A stretch of DNA of 56,696 bases from Bacteroidales bacterium. Its GTDB lineage: Bacteria > Bacteroidota > Bacteroidia > Bacteroidales > PUMT01. Where the stretch lies: the NCBI GenBank assembly GCA_007132225.1, contig SLPB01000019.1, positions 1 through 56,696 on the forward strand, given 5' to 3'. The notes below the pieces were generated by a model. That model was not told the origin of the DNA. It saw only the letters and a program-made list of their open reading frames with translations, and did no database searches. Shown piece by piece: positions 7,315 to 16,407 of this stretch. Position 1 is the stretch's first letter. Each line of letters starts with the position of its first letter. Made by a program: the position numbers and the translations under genes.

Positions 7315-8448
7315 ATGCAAATCAACAGGTGGAACTACGAAGCTTATCTCCTCGACATGATCGAAGGAGAGCTTTCCCCGGAAAGGGAAGAAGAGCTAAT
7401 GCTGTTCCTTTCCCGGAATCCGGAACTGGAGGTATGTCCTGATTTGAAGGATATAACTCTCTCTCCGTCAAAACTGGATTTCCCTGTAAAAGAGGATATT
7501 AAAAAGGGTGCATCTGGTAATACAATCACCGTTGGGAATTACCAGCAGCACTGTATTGCCAGGGTTGAAGGCGATCTGTCAGCTGAAGGAGAAAGGGCAC
7601 TGGATAATTTTCTTTTAGAAAACCCCGAATGTGTTCCCACGGCCAGATTATATGAAAAGCTTGTGTTGCGGACTGATAAGAATATAAATTTTCCACATAA
7701 GCATTTGCTTAAAAGAAAATCTCCTGAGGTAAAATATTTGCCCGGATTTTTCAGTAAAAGAGTTGTTCGCCTTGCCGTTTCTGTTGCCGCATCTGTGGCC
7801 ATACTCTTGTCCGCTTCTGTTTATATTTGGAACAGCAAAAGGTATGACCAGCCATTTTCGAATTCAGATAAACTGGAAATTGCAATTTCACGGGAACGGG
7901 AATCATCCCTTAATTTATCTGTAATGCCGGTCAGAGAGATAGAACCTGAACGTATTACTGAAATTTATGCTAAATCAATACCATCCTCTTCCTTAGGCTC
8001 GGAGAACCTTCATGATAAAGGAACGGTTAAAGAATCCGGAGAAAAAACCGGCAACAGTTTCTCTGAAAGGGAACCTTTATTGCGCCCCATTCAGGCGAAA
8101 CTTTTAAGTAATATCGAAACATCCTCTCCCGGTAAAAATGCCAAAGGGTTGCAGCTTGCCGGGCTTTACCAGCCCCCTTTTGCATCAAATGAAAAAGAAA
8201 TCATTGGCAGAAGAAATATTATTAATGATGTTACAGGCATACTTGCCGGGGTTATTGACAGTTCCGGAGAACAGGAGAAACTTTCTTTCTGGGACCTTGC
8301 TGATGCAGGGGTCAGAGGCATAAACAAACTTGCAGGTACCGGTATGCAACTTGAGCGTGAATACAACCAAGAGGGAGATGTGGTTTCCCTGGCATTTAAT
8401 TCCGGATTAATCGAATTTAAACGGTCAACAAGTTCTTTTCGGGATTAG
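7315..8448 (+). CDS. Putative anti-sigma factor, single membrane span
   Basis: The 377-residue protein is not clearly assigned to a named family. The cytoplasmic part (1-148) carries two related motifs, EGELSPEREEELMLFLSRNP (17-36) and EGDLSAEGERALDNFLLENP (85-104), resembling the N-terminal sigma-binding segment of Bacteroidetes anti-sigma proteins. One hydrophobic segment (about 150-172) is followed by a roughly 200-residue low-complexity, probably periplasmic part. It lies directly after the ECF sigma gene. The role of sequestering that sigma factor is inferred from topology and position. No zinc-binding H-x-x-x-C-x-x-C motif is present. Alternative: a structural envelope protein of the same operon. 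Confidence 0.6.
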   Translation: MQINRWNYEAYLLDMIEGELSPEREEELMLFLSRNPELEVCPDLKDITLSPSKLDFPVKEDIKKGASGNTITVGNYQQHCIARVEGDLSAEGERALDNFLLENPECVPTARLYEKLVLRTDKNINFPHKHLLKRKSPEVKYLPGFFSKRVVRLAVSVAASVAILLSASVYIWNSKRYDQPFSNSDKLEIAISRERESSLNLSVMPVREIEPERITEIYAKSIPSSSLGSENLHDKGTVKESGEKTGNSFSEREPLLRPIQAKLLSNIETSSPGKNAKGLQLAGLYQPPFASNEKEIIGRRNIINDVTGILAGVIDSSGEQEKLSFWDLADAGVRGINKLAGTGMQLEREYNQEGDVVSLAFNSGLIEFKRSTSSFRD

Positions 8449-8522
8449 TTGTAACAAAGTATAGATTTTACACGTCATAGGTACAAATAAAAATTTAATT
8501 CACTGATATAAATTATAAAGAC

Positions 8523-9461
8523 ATGAAAAAGAAAAATCTATCCATATTTATCTTATGTATTGCTTTAGCCTTTGGAAGTTTTACCGGTGATCTTTTTGCC
8601 CGGGATTCTGAGAAAATGAAGGTTAAGGCTATGTTGCCAGAAGAACAGAAACAGATGGAGCATGATAATGATACTGCAACCATCATAGTTGAAGGAAGCG
8701 ATACTACTTCCATTGCCGTTGGCAACAGGCGGATTCTTATAATCGAAAAGGACGGGAAAACCGATATTAGCATCTATGACCGGACAGTTCCCGGGCCTGA
8801 TAATAATAAAGAGCGCACACTTCAATTTAAAGGTAACTGGCGCGGACTTGAGCTGGGTCTTAATAATTATCTGAGCAGTAGTTATTCTTTTTCACTGGGT
8901 CAGGATGATGATTTTATGGAGCTCAGCACTACCAGGTCAAGAAATGTCAATCTGAATGTTTTACAGTATGACCTCGGGATTTCCCGCGATAATATAGGAT
9001 TAGTTACGGGACTCGGTCTTGAAATTAATAATTACCGGTTTTCCAATAATGTCAGCATAACAAAGGAGAACAGGGAAATTGTTCCGGTGAATTATGATGA
9101 AAAGGGAATAAATGTTGAAAGAAGCCGGTTGAGAACATATTACCTTACTGTTCCCCTGCTGCTTGAATTTCAATCCACTCATGCCCGGCAGAGTCATCGG
9201 GCGTATTTTTCAGCTGGTGTAATTGCCGGATTGAATATCGGTTCCAATACACGAGTTGTATATCGTGATAATTCAGGTAAAAACAGGGACCGGGTCAGGG
9301 ATGATTTTTACCTTTCTCCGTTTCGCTACGGGATAACAGTACGTACCGGTTACCGGTCGCTTAATCTTTTTGCAAATTACTATCCCACACCTCTTTTCCA
9401 AAAGGATAAGGGCCCGGAGCTGTATCCAATTTCCATAGGATTTTCCATACTTGGATTTTAA
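8523..9461 (+). CDS. Outer-membrane beta-barrel protein
   Basis: The 312-residue protein has a signal peptide (about 1-22, hydrophobic then LFA). A polar acidic stretch follows, and from about residue 98 alternating hydrophobic/aromatic strands typical of a PorT-like small barrel: 'WRGLELGLNNYLSS', 'YYLTVPLLLEF', 'FRYGITVRTGYRS'. It ends in 'YPISIGFSILGF', a C-terminal aromatic strand as expected for BAM-dependent assembly. It is the third gene of the sigma/anti-sigma group, so it may be a regulon target or a signal source for the anti-sigma protein. Substrate or ligand is unknown. Confidence 0.75.
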   Translation: MKKKNLSIFILCIALAFGSFTGDLFARDSEKMKVKAMLPEEQKQMEHDNDTATIIVEGSDTTSIAVGNRRILIIEKDGKTDISIYDRTVPGPDNNKERTLQFKGNWRGLELGLNNYLSSSYSFSLGQDDDFMELSTTRSRNVNLNVLQYDLGISRDNIGLVTGLGLEINNYRFSNNVSITKENREIVPVNYDEKGINVERSRLRTYYLTVPLLLEFQSTHARQSHRAYFSAGVIAGLNIGSNTRVVYRDNSGKNRDRVRDDFYLSPFRYGITVRTGYRSLNLFANYYPTPLFQKDKGPELYPISIGFSILGF

Positions 9462-9584
9462 ACATCGGAACAGGTTTTTTAAGATAGAAGGGATACTGCA
9501 AAATTGCTCAGATTATTTGTGAAAAAGCGAATAATTACTAATTTCATAATTTAGTGTTTAATAGTAATTTAAATTCCCTGAATT

Positions 9585-10289
9585 ATGAGGTTATTGTTGA
9601 TTAGCAATTCCACAAATGCCGGTGAAGAATATCTTGCCTACCCAAAGGAGAATATTCGCAGCTTCCTTGGTGATTCCCGAATTAAAGCATTATTTGTTCC
9701 CTATGCCGGGATTACCATATCCTATGATGACTATGAGAAAAAGGTTAAGGAGCGGTTCAATGAAATCGGACACGATATTATTTCCATACATCATTATGAT
9801 GATCCGGTTCAAGCCGTTAAAGAAGCCGATGCAATTGTTACAGGCGGAGGAAATACCTTCCGGCTTGCTGAACTGCTTCAGAAAAATGGCCTGATAGAAA
9901 GTATCCGGAAAAGAGTACTTGATAATATTCCTTACATCGGCTGGAGTGCCGGAGCAAATATAGCCTGCCCCACCATCTGCACTACAAATGACATGCCGGT
10001 AGTCCAGCCTCCTGGCTTTGAAGGTTTTAATCTGGTAAACTTCCAGATTAACCCTCATTTTACAGATCTTCATTACAGTGATCATGCCGGAGAAACCCGT
10101 GAAATGCGCATATCTGAATTCATTGAAATTAACCCAGGGGTTTATGTAGTCGGGCTCCGGGAGGGGAGCATGCTGTTGTTGGAGAATGGTACAGTTAAAC
10201 TCATCGGACCCCATACCATGCGTATTTTCAGATACGGATACCCGCCCGTTGAAATTGGCCCTGATGATGATGCCGGGTTTTTAGCATGA
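9585..10289 (+). CDS. pepE: Dipeptidase E (peptidase S51)
   Basis: The 234-residue protein matches PepE in length and motifs. GGGNTFRL (87-94) leads to the nucleophile elbow GWSAGANIACPT with Ser121, and INPHFTD (155-161) supplies His158. PepE hydrolyses Asp-X dipeptides in the cytoplasm and thus recycles N-terminal aspartyl peptides. The gene is preceded by a 123-bp gap after the outer-membrane protein gene, so it is probably a separate unit. Confidence 0.92.
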   Translation: MRLLLISNSTNAGEEYLAYPKENIRSFLGDSRIKALFVPYAGITISYDDYEKKVKERFNEIGHDIISIHHYDDPVQAVKEADAIVTGGGNTFRLAELLQKNGLIESIRKRVLDNIPYIGWSAGANIACPTICTTNDMPVVQPPGFEGFNLVNFQINPHFTDLHYSDHAGETREMRISEFIEINPGVYVVGLREGSMLLLENGTVKLIGPHTMRIFRYGYPPVEIGPDDDAGFLA

Positions 10290-10353
10290 GCAATATAATT
10301 AGTCGGTTATCAGTTTAGTTAATCTCTTTTTACAGAAGAATGCCATGATACAA

Positions 10354-10361
10354 TAATTTTG
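10354..10361 (+). promoter_or_regulatory. Bacteroidetes -7 element (AsmA-like gene)
   Basis: TAATTTTG matches TAnnTTTG, 45 bp before the AsmA-like start. No clear TTTG partner lies 19-21 bp upstream, so this is a half-supported promoter. Confidence 0.35.
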
Positions 10362-10405
10362 GCCTGAGTTTTTCGTTTATTGTTAAATTCAGATACTTTT
10401 CCCGT

Positions 10406-13105
10406 ATGCCGCGTATTCTAAAATATTTAGCAGCCATATTTTTGTTGGTTATTGCTGTTGTCTCTCTGGGGGGAATGATCATTGCATGGTATTATCAGGA
10501 TGAGGTGAAACAATTGATGATCAGCCAGGTTAATAAGCATATAAGAACTGAGATCAGGGTCAGTGACATCTCCTTTTCTGTTTTAAGGAAATTTCCCCGT
10601 GCTTCCGTGGAGTTCAGGGATGTCCTTATAATGGTGCCCGAAGAGTTTGAACATGAAGGGACAGAAGAAATATATTCGGATACTCTTTTTACAGCTCAAA
10701 ACCTGTTTCTTCAATTCAACCTCCGGGATATTTTTAAAAGTGATTACAGGATAAACACCATTCATGCCCGTAATGGGGTCATTTACGTTGCTGTTAATTC
10801 CCGGGGGCAGGAGAATTACATATTCTGGGATGAATCCGGTTCACAGGCTGAGGATTTTGATCTGGATTTACAGGATGTGAGACTGGATAATTTTAGTTTT
10901 AAATTTTCCAACCATATAAAGGAGATACAACTTGATACAGATGTCAGGCGATTTGAACTAAAAGGCAATTTCAGCCGGTCTTACCACCAGATGAAAGCAT
11001 TTGTTTCAGGAAAAAACCGTTACCTCCGTTACCAGGGGCTAACTTTTTCGGAAATACCTGATATATCTGTGAGAACATCATTAAATATTGATAATAATCT
11101 GATAAGTATTGAAAAAGGGGCCATTGATCTTTCCGGGGTAAGACTTACAGCTGACGGGTTCTATGAAAAAGGTTCACCGGGCAGCGTGGACATAAATTTA
11201 GGGGGTTATGACCTGGACCTGGCCTCCTTAATTCATCTGTTACCTTCAAAAATTCAGAAAAGTACAGACCCCTGGAAAATTTCCGGCAAATTTGATTTTA
11301 CTGCCGCTGTTTCCGGCATTTATAGTAAAACTGTTTCACCATCTGTTGTAGCCTCTTTTAATTCAGAGTCTGGTGAGATTATCAGAAAAAGTACCGGAAT
11401 GAGTTTTAAGAATATCAATCTCACGGGCTATTATTCAAATGGGCGGTTTAATAATGCAGGATCATCAACAATTGCCCTTAGCAACTTCTACGCAGATTTA
11501 GGCAATGGCAGTTTCAGCGGTAAGGGCAGGGTTAATAACCTGGCTCAGCCCCAGGTGAGTTTTGATATAGATGTTTCAGTTTTACTTGAAGAAGTATCGC
11601 AATTTTATATTCCTTCCAATATACATAAGATGTCAGGCAGGTTAAACACCAGTTTCTCGATAAAAGGGCTGATGAATAAACCATTTACCTGGGATATAAA
11701 TGAACTGAACAAAATGGATATTGATGGTATGCTGGCAATTGAAAGCGGAAGCCTTGAAATGTCAGAAGGAAAATACCTTGCTTCCGGGATCGATGGAAAA
11801 CTTAATTTCGGGGAAACGCTGAGAACCCCGGGCCTGAGTTTTTTTATTGGCAGCGACCATTTTTCCATTAATGGTGAAATAAAAAACGGCCTTCCCTGGC
11901 TTTTGGGCGATGAAAAGACCATGCACATAGCAGGAGGGCTATATTCCAGGCAGCTTAATCTGGATAACTACATCCTTCCCGGTTCAGACAGGCAGCACGG
12001 GGAAGAAGATAAAGACTCTTTGCTCTTTCCGGCAAATCTCGAGCTGAATCTTGACTTTGTGGTTGACGATCTTAAATTCAGGAATTTCTCATCTTCCGGC
12101 TTTAACGGCAAATTGAGTTATAAGCCAAGAATGCTGGTTCTAAATGCAGTTGAGTTTGATGCCATGGATGGCGCTGTTTCCGGAAACGGAGTTATTCACC
12201 AGGGGATAACCGGTGATTTCATGGTCCAGTCCCAGTTGCAGATGCAGGAGGTGGATATGCAAAAACTATTTTTCACTTTCGGCAATTTCGGACAAACTTT
12301 TATTCATGGCGACAATCTCAGGGGAAATCTTTCAGGTAGCCTCGGCTTGATTTCAGAATGGAAGCCTGACCTCCGTGTCATCAGGGAAAAGTTAGTTGCC
12401 GACAGCAGGATTCTAATCCGGGATGGTGAACTTATCGGCTTTGAACCGATGCTTGGTCTTGGCCGCTTTATTGATGTTTCGGAATTACAGCACATTCGCT
12501 TTTCAACCCTTGAGAATGAAATATTTATACGCAACCAGGTGGTGACCATTCCCCATATGAGTATTAATTCATCTGCCTTTGATATAAGTGGTTCAGGGGT
12601 GCACCGTTTCGATGGTCATTTTGATTACCGCATGAGTATTCTTCTTTCCGATGTTCTTTATGGGAAGTCTTCCCGTAAAAGACCAAAGAATCAGGAATTC
12701 GGGATCGTAGAGGACGACGGACTGGGGAGAACCAGGCTCTACCTGCTTGTCTCCGGCACTTCCGGGGACTACAATGTGTCATACGATCACAGGGCAGTTA
12801 GGGATGTTATTAAAGACAACATTGCCAGTGAACGAAATGTATTAAGGCAGCTGTTGCATGAAGAGTTTGGCTGGTTCTCCGGGAGAGTTAATGCTGACGA
12901 CTCCGGCAGCCGGGAAGCACCTGGAAACAGTTTCATAATAACGTGGGATGAAGATGAGGAAGAGTGGGATAAGGATGGACAAGCCAGTCCGCCTGGCATT
13001 TCCCCCGAACCACCTGCTGGCAGGGAAAGTGAAAGCAAGGAACGAAGATTTGAAATTATCTGGGATGAAAAGGAGGAGCCGGCTGAAAATACCCGCCGAC
13101 ATTGA
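10406..13105 (+). CDS. AsmA-like inner-membrane protein
   Basis: The 899-residue protein has an N-terminal membrane anchor (about 8-29), then 'VNKHIRTEIRVSDISFSVLRKFPRASVEFRDV', which is characteristic of AsmA/TamB-like proteins. A long region rich in short beta strands follows, including repeated 'GxLSGSLGLISEW' type strands, and an AsmA C-terminal region near 640-790. AsmA-like proteins form periplasmic bridges now linked to phospholipid transport between membranes. The last 100 residues are acidic and hold two related pieces, FIITWDEDEEEW and FEIIWDEKEEP, a tail I do not associate with the family. A sensor kinase follows 51 bp downstream. Confidence 0.8.
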   Translation: MPRILKYLAAIFLLVIAVVSLGGMIIAWYYQDEVKQLMISQVNKHIRTEIRVSDISFSVLRKFPRASVEFRDVLIMVPEEFEHEGTEEIYSDTLFTAQNLFLQFNLRDIFKSDYRINTIHARNGVIYVAVNSRGQENYIFWDESGSQAEDFDLDLQDVRLDNFSFKFSNHIKEIQLDTDVRRFELKGNFSRSYHQMKAFVSGKNRYLRYQGLTFSEIPDISVRTSLNIDNNLISIEKGAIDLSGVRLTADGFYEKGSPGSVDINLGGYDLDLASLIHLLPSKIQKSTDPWKISGKFDFTAAVSGIYSKTVSPSVVASFNSESGEIIRKSTGMSFKNINLTGYYSNGRFNNAGSSTIALSNFYADLGNGSFSGKGRVNNLAQPQVSFDIDVSVLLEEVSQFYIPSNIHKMSGRLNTSFSIKGLMNKPFTWDINELNKMDIDGMLAIESGSLEMSEGKYLASGIDGKLNFGETLRTPGLSFFIGSDHFSINGEIKNGLPWLLGDEKTMHIAGGLYSRQLNLDNYILPGSDRQHGEEDKDSLLFPANLELNLDFVVDDLKFRNFSSSGFNGKLSYKPRMLVLNAVEFDAMDGAVSGNGVIHQGITGDFMVQSQLQMQEVDMQKLFFTFGNFGQTFIHGDNLRGNLSGSLGLISEWKPDLRVIREKLVADSRILIRDGELIGFEPMLGLGRFIDVSELQHIRFSTLENEIFIRNQVVTIPHMSINSSAFDISGSGVHRFDGHFDYRMSILLSDVLYGKSSRKRPKNQEFGIVEDDGLGRTRLYLLVSGTSGDYNVSYDHRAVRDVIKDNIASERNVLRQLLHEEFGWFSGRVNADDSGSREAPGNSFIITWDEDEEEWDKDGQASPPGISPEPPAGRESESKERRFEIIWDEKEEPAENTRRH

Positions 13106-13156
13106 ACGGCATGACAATAAGTTTTAATTTAACAGATAAGATTTCAGTTTTTTAAA

Positions 13157-14317
13157 ATGAACATCTACCTTAAAAAACAAAAATGGAAACAGGGACTTCT
13201 TGTTCTTGCTTTACTTATTGGAGCCTCTTCCCTGTGGGTTACCAACAGTCTTGTTAGCAGTCTTGCCATTGAGGAAAGGAAAAAGATGGAACTGTGGGCT
13301 GAGGCAACAAAAGAAATTGGTGATATAGACTCCGAAATAACTGATTTTACATTTTTTCTTAAAGTGATTCAGTATAATGAGACGGTTCCTGTTATTGTTA
13401 CAGATCAAAACGGAGTTATACTTGACCACAGGAATCTCAACCCCTCAAGGACCGGCAATCCTGAATACCTTCAAAGACAGCTTGCCCTGATGGAAAAGAA
13501 TAATGAGCCGATAGGTGTCGAATTCCTTGACGATGAAAATCTGTTTATCTATTATAACGATTCCAGGATCCTCCAGGGGCTGGCTTATTATCCTTATATA
13601 CAACTTCTGGTGATTGTGGTTTTTTTGCTAATAGCCTATTATGCCTTCAGTATTTCCCGTAAGGCTGAGCAGAACCAGGTTTGGCTTGGAATGTCAAAGG
13701 AGACAGCTCATCAGTTGGCTACCCCGACATCATCACTCATGGCATGGCTTGAGCTGATGAAGGAAAAAGATAGAGATGCAGTTATGCTTAACGAACTGGA
13801 AAAAGATATAAATCGCCTTGAAAAGATAACCGCGAGGTTCTCAAAGATCGGATCCAAGCCGGAACTGACAAAAGTTAATATAACAGATGTTATTGACAAT
13901 GCGCTTGAATATCTCCGTGCCAGGTCTCCCAGAATGATCACATTCGAGACAAATTATGAAATATCCGGGCATATGATGATCCCTCTTAATGTTCCATTGT
14001 TTGACTGGGTTATCGAGAATGTATGCAAGAATGCTCTTGATGCCATGGAAGGTAAGGGCAAAGTCACTATTAATCTGTATGAAAAAGCCCGGAACGTTTG
14101 CCTGGATATATCCGATTCCGGAAGGGGGATTCCCAGGGGTATGTTCAAAACCATTTTCAAGCCGGGTTACACAACGCGTCGTAATGGATGGGGACTGGGA
14201 CTGTCGTTGTCAAAGCGAATAATTGAGGAATATCACAGGGGCAGGATATTTGTGAGCCAGTCTGCGATAAGCGCTGGAACCACAATAAGGATTATACTTA
14301 GAAAACCGGCAGATTAA
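13157..14317 (+). CDS. Sensor histidine kinase
   Basis: The 386-residue protein has two membrane segments (about 12-32 and 146-164) flanking a roughly 110-residue periplasmic sensor. The phosphoacceptor region is KETAHQLATPTSSL with His185, a Bacteroidetes variant of the H-box. The ATPase domain has KNALDAM (N292), DSGRGIP (320-326) and GWGLGLSLSKRI (345-356). It lacks its own receiver, and no response-regulator gene is adjacent, so its partner lies elsewhere. It sits 51 bp after the AsmA-like gene and 21 bp before the U32 gene, suggesting one transcript. The signal is unknown. Confidence 0.9.
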   Translation: MNIYLKKQKWKQGLLVLALLIGASSLWVTNSLVSSLAIEERKKMELWAEATKEIGDIDSEITDFTFFLKVIQYNETVPVIVTDQNGVILDHRNLNPSRTGNPEYLQRQLALMEKNNEPIGVEFLDDENLFIYYNDSRILQGLAYYPYIQLLVIVVFLLIAYYAFSISRKAEQNQVWLGMSKETAHQLATPTSSLMAWLELMKEKDRDAVMLNELEKDINRLEKITARFSKIGSKPELTKVNITDVIDNALEYLRARSPRMITFETNYEISGHMMIPLNVPLFDWVIENVCKNALDAMEGKGKVTINLYEKARNVCLDISDSGRGIPRGMFKTIFKPGYTTRRNGWGLGLSLSKRIIEEYHRGRIFVSQSAISAGTTIRIILRKPAD

Positions 14318-14338
14318 TCTTTTATTATAATACTTTTT

Positions 14339-15604
14339 ATGCAGGTCACCAGTAAAAAAATAAACAAGCGCAGTATCCGGATAATGGCCCCCGCCGGCTC
14401 TTTTGAATCGCTTCATGCCGCGATACAGGGAGGTGCGGGGGCAGTCTATTTTGGAGTTGACAGGTTAAATATGCGTTCACGTTCGGCCGGCAACTTCTCT
14501 TTGAATGATATTGGAGCCATTTCTGAAATATGCCGTAAAAACAGTGTTAAATCCTGTCTTACGGTTAACACTCTATTATATGATGCCGACATGCCCCATA
14601 TGAGAGAAATGGTGTTAGAGGCAAAAAAACAGGATGTTTCAGCCCTAATTATATCTGATATTTCCGCTATTGAGTTTGCACGTAAAATGGGAATGGAGGT
14701 CCATTTGTCCACTCAGCTTAATATCGGCAACAGTGATGCCGTCAGGTTTTATTCACAATATGCCGATGTGATGGTGCTTGCCCGTGAATTAAACCTTGAG
14801 CAGGTACAACAAATATCAGAGACTATCGAAAAAGAGAATATTACCGGACCTTCCGGAAACAAAGTCCTGCTGGAAGTCTTTATTCACGGGGCCCTTTGTA
14901 TGGCAATTTCCGGTAAGTGCTACCTCAGCCTTCACCAGGCCGGCTTGTCTGCAAACCGGGGAGCCTGCATTCAGATCTGCAGAAGGGCCTATACTGTGCA
15001 GGAAAAGGAAACAGCACATCAACTTGAGATTGATAATGAGTATATAATGTCGCCCAGGGATCTGTGCACCATCCACTTTCTTAACAGGATTATTGATGCC
15101 GGGGCAACCATTTTAAAAATCGAGGGACGTGCCCGTTCACCCGAATACGTTAAAACTGTCACTACATGTTATTCTGAAGCGGTGGATTCAATATTTAATG
15201 AAAAATACACCTCTGAAAATATTGGCCAATGGAAGGAGAGGCTGGCCACAGTCTTCAACCGCGGATTCTGGGACGGATATTATCTGGGCCAAAGATTGGG
15301 TGAATGGAGCCATGTATATGGATCTAAGGCCACCTGTAAAAAAGTTTATTCCGGGAAAGCAAATAATTATTACTCAAAAATCGGGGTTGCTGAATTTTTT
15401 ATTGAAAATGAGCCGGTAAGGGAAGGGGATGAAGTTTTAATCACCGGTCCCACAACCGGAGTTATTCAGATGAAGGCCATTGACATTCGCAATGATAACG
15501 GACCCACAAAAATGGTGCGGCGGGGTGAAAAGTGTGCCTTTAAGGTAAGCCGGGAAATCAGGAGATCTGATAAGCTTTACAGATTAATTGACAGGAAGAA
15601 ATAG
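14339..15604 (+). CDS. trhP: U32-family protein, TrhP/YegQ-like tRNA hydroxylase
   Basis: The 421-residue protein has the U32 domain: 'IMAPAGSFESLHAAIQGGAGAVYFG' at the start, then the signature E-V-F-I-H-G-A-L-C-M-A-I-S-G-x-C-Y-L-S near residue 180. Cysteines at GACIQICRR continue the [4Fe-4S]-ligating pattern. Length and the short C-terminal beta domain fit YegQ/TrhP, which makes 5-hydroxyuridine at position 34 of tRNAs using prephenate. The longer RlhA type, which modifies 23S rRNA, is less likely. 'Peptidase' naming is historical. The gene ends only 28 bp from the convergent gene on the other strand. TrhP versus another U32 branch needs phylogeny. Confidence 0.75.
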   Translation: MQVTSKKINKRSIRIMAPAGSFESLHAAIQGGAGAVYFGVDRLNMRSRSAGNFSLNDIGAISEICRKNSVKSCLTVNTLLYDADMPHMREMVLEAKKQDVSALIISDISAIEFARKMGMEVHLSTQLNIGNSDAVRFYSQYADVMVLARELNLEQVQQISETIEKENITGPSGNKVLLEVFIHGALCMAISGKCYLSLHQAGLSANRGACIQICRRAYTVQEKETAHQLEIDNEYIMSPRDLCTIHFLNRIIDAGATILKIEGRARSPEYVKTVTTCYSEAVDSIFNEKYTSENIGQWKERLATVFNRGFWDGYYLGQRLGEWSHVYGSKATCKKVYSGKANNYYSKIGVAEFFIENEPVREGDEVLITGPTTGVIQMKAIDIRNDNGPTKMVRRGEKCAFKVSREIRRSDKLYRLIDRKK

Positions 15605-15632
15605 TCCCTCAAAACAATCTTTTCTGCCTTGT

Positions 15633-16349
15633 TTATTTGAGATGATCGGGGTGAGTTAATTCATAAAGATATTTCCCGCGAACGTATTGCAACTGATCTA
15701 TACTTAAATCCCTGGCATATATCCTTACCATATCCATGATGTCTTCCAGGCAAACAGTTGCAAGTGCCGCATCGAAAGAGTAACTATCAACGTTACCTCT
15801 TATATAGAAGGTTGTTTTTTTGAAAAACTGCCATTCGGGTTTTTCAGGGATTTCAAAATAATACATATCGGACCTGTAAAGATCTTTATATATATGTTCA
15901 TCAATTTTCTGAAAAGAGAAAAATTTCTGGATCATAATTAAAGCTTCGCCATTAATTTTTTTCTTTTTCATAAACTTAATACCTTCTCCGGCAAAGGCTT
16001 CCTGTAACCTGGCAATGCAGCCGAAGCAATTAATATCTCTTGCCCTTATGAAATAATAGGTTTTATTATATAATATAAATTTACCAAAACTTGCATCAAA
16101 ATTCTCCGGGAATACTTTTTTTATCTTTTTGGCTTTACGTAAAATATCCTCCCCGTCATATTTGGTATCAGTAACAAGATAAATGGTATTTGGCAGGGGT
16201 CTTTCAGGAAGGTTACTGCCATGGTATCCCGGGAATGGAAATGAGCTTTCAAGGACCAGGGTATTGGGCATTATGCAATGCTCAATATTAATAAGGGTTT
16301 CCTCTTTGGTAATTGTCCCAGTTGCTTTTATGATTTCAGCTTCCGGCAT
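15633..16349 (-). CDS. Uncharacterised protein downstream of hybrid kinase
   Basis: I do not recognise the family. The open frame extends to a TTG at 16370, but the first ATG is at 16349, giving 238 residues beginning MPEAEIIKATG. There is no signal peptide or membrane segment, so it is probably cytoplasmic. Visible features are NCFGC with two close cysteines, a basic KFMKKKKI patch and a C-terminal helical part (IMDMVRIYARDLSIDQLQY). The overall look is a conserved alpha/beta protein. It lies 58 bp downstream of the hybrid kinase in the same direction and may be co-expressed. Convergent end with the U32 gene. Confidence 0.6.
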   Translation of the reverse strand: MPEAEIIKATGTITKEETLINIEHCIMPNTLVLESSFPFPGYHGSNLPERPLPNTIYLVTDTKYDGEDILRKAKKIKKVFPENFDASFGKFILYNKTYYFIRARDINCFGCIARLQEAFAGEGIKFMKKKKINGEALIMIQKFFSFQKIDEHIYKDLYRSDMYYFEIPEKPEWQFFKKTTFYIRGNVDSYSFDAALATVCLEDIMDMVRIYARDLSIDQLQYVRGKYLYELTHPDHLK

Positions 16350-16407
16350 ATCCTTATGCTTTTTATACAAAAATATAAAATTAAGCCGGATAAATCAAAA
16401 GACCAGT

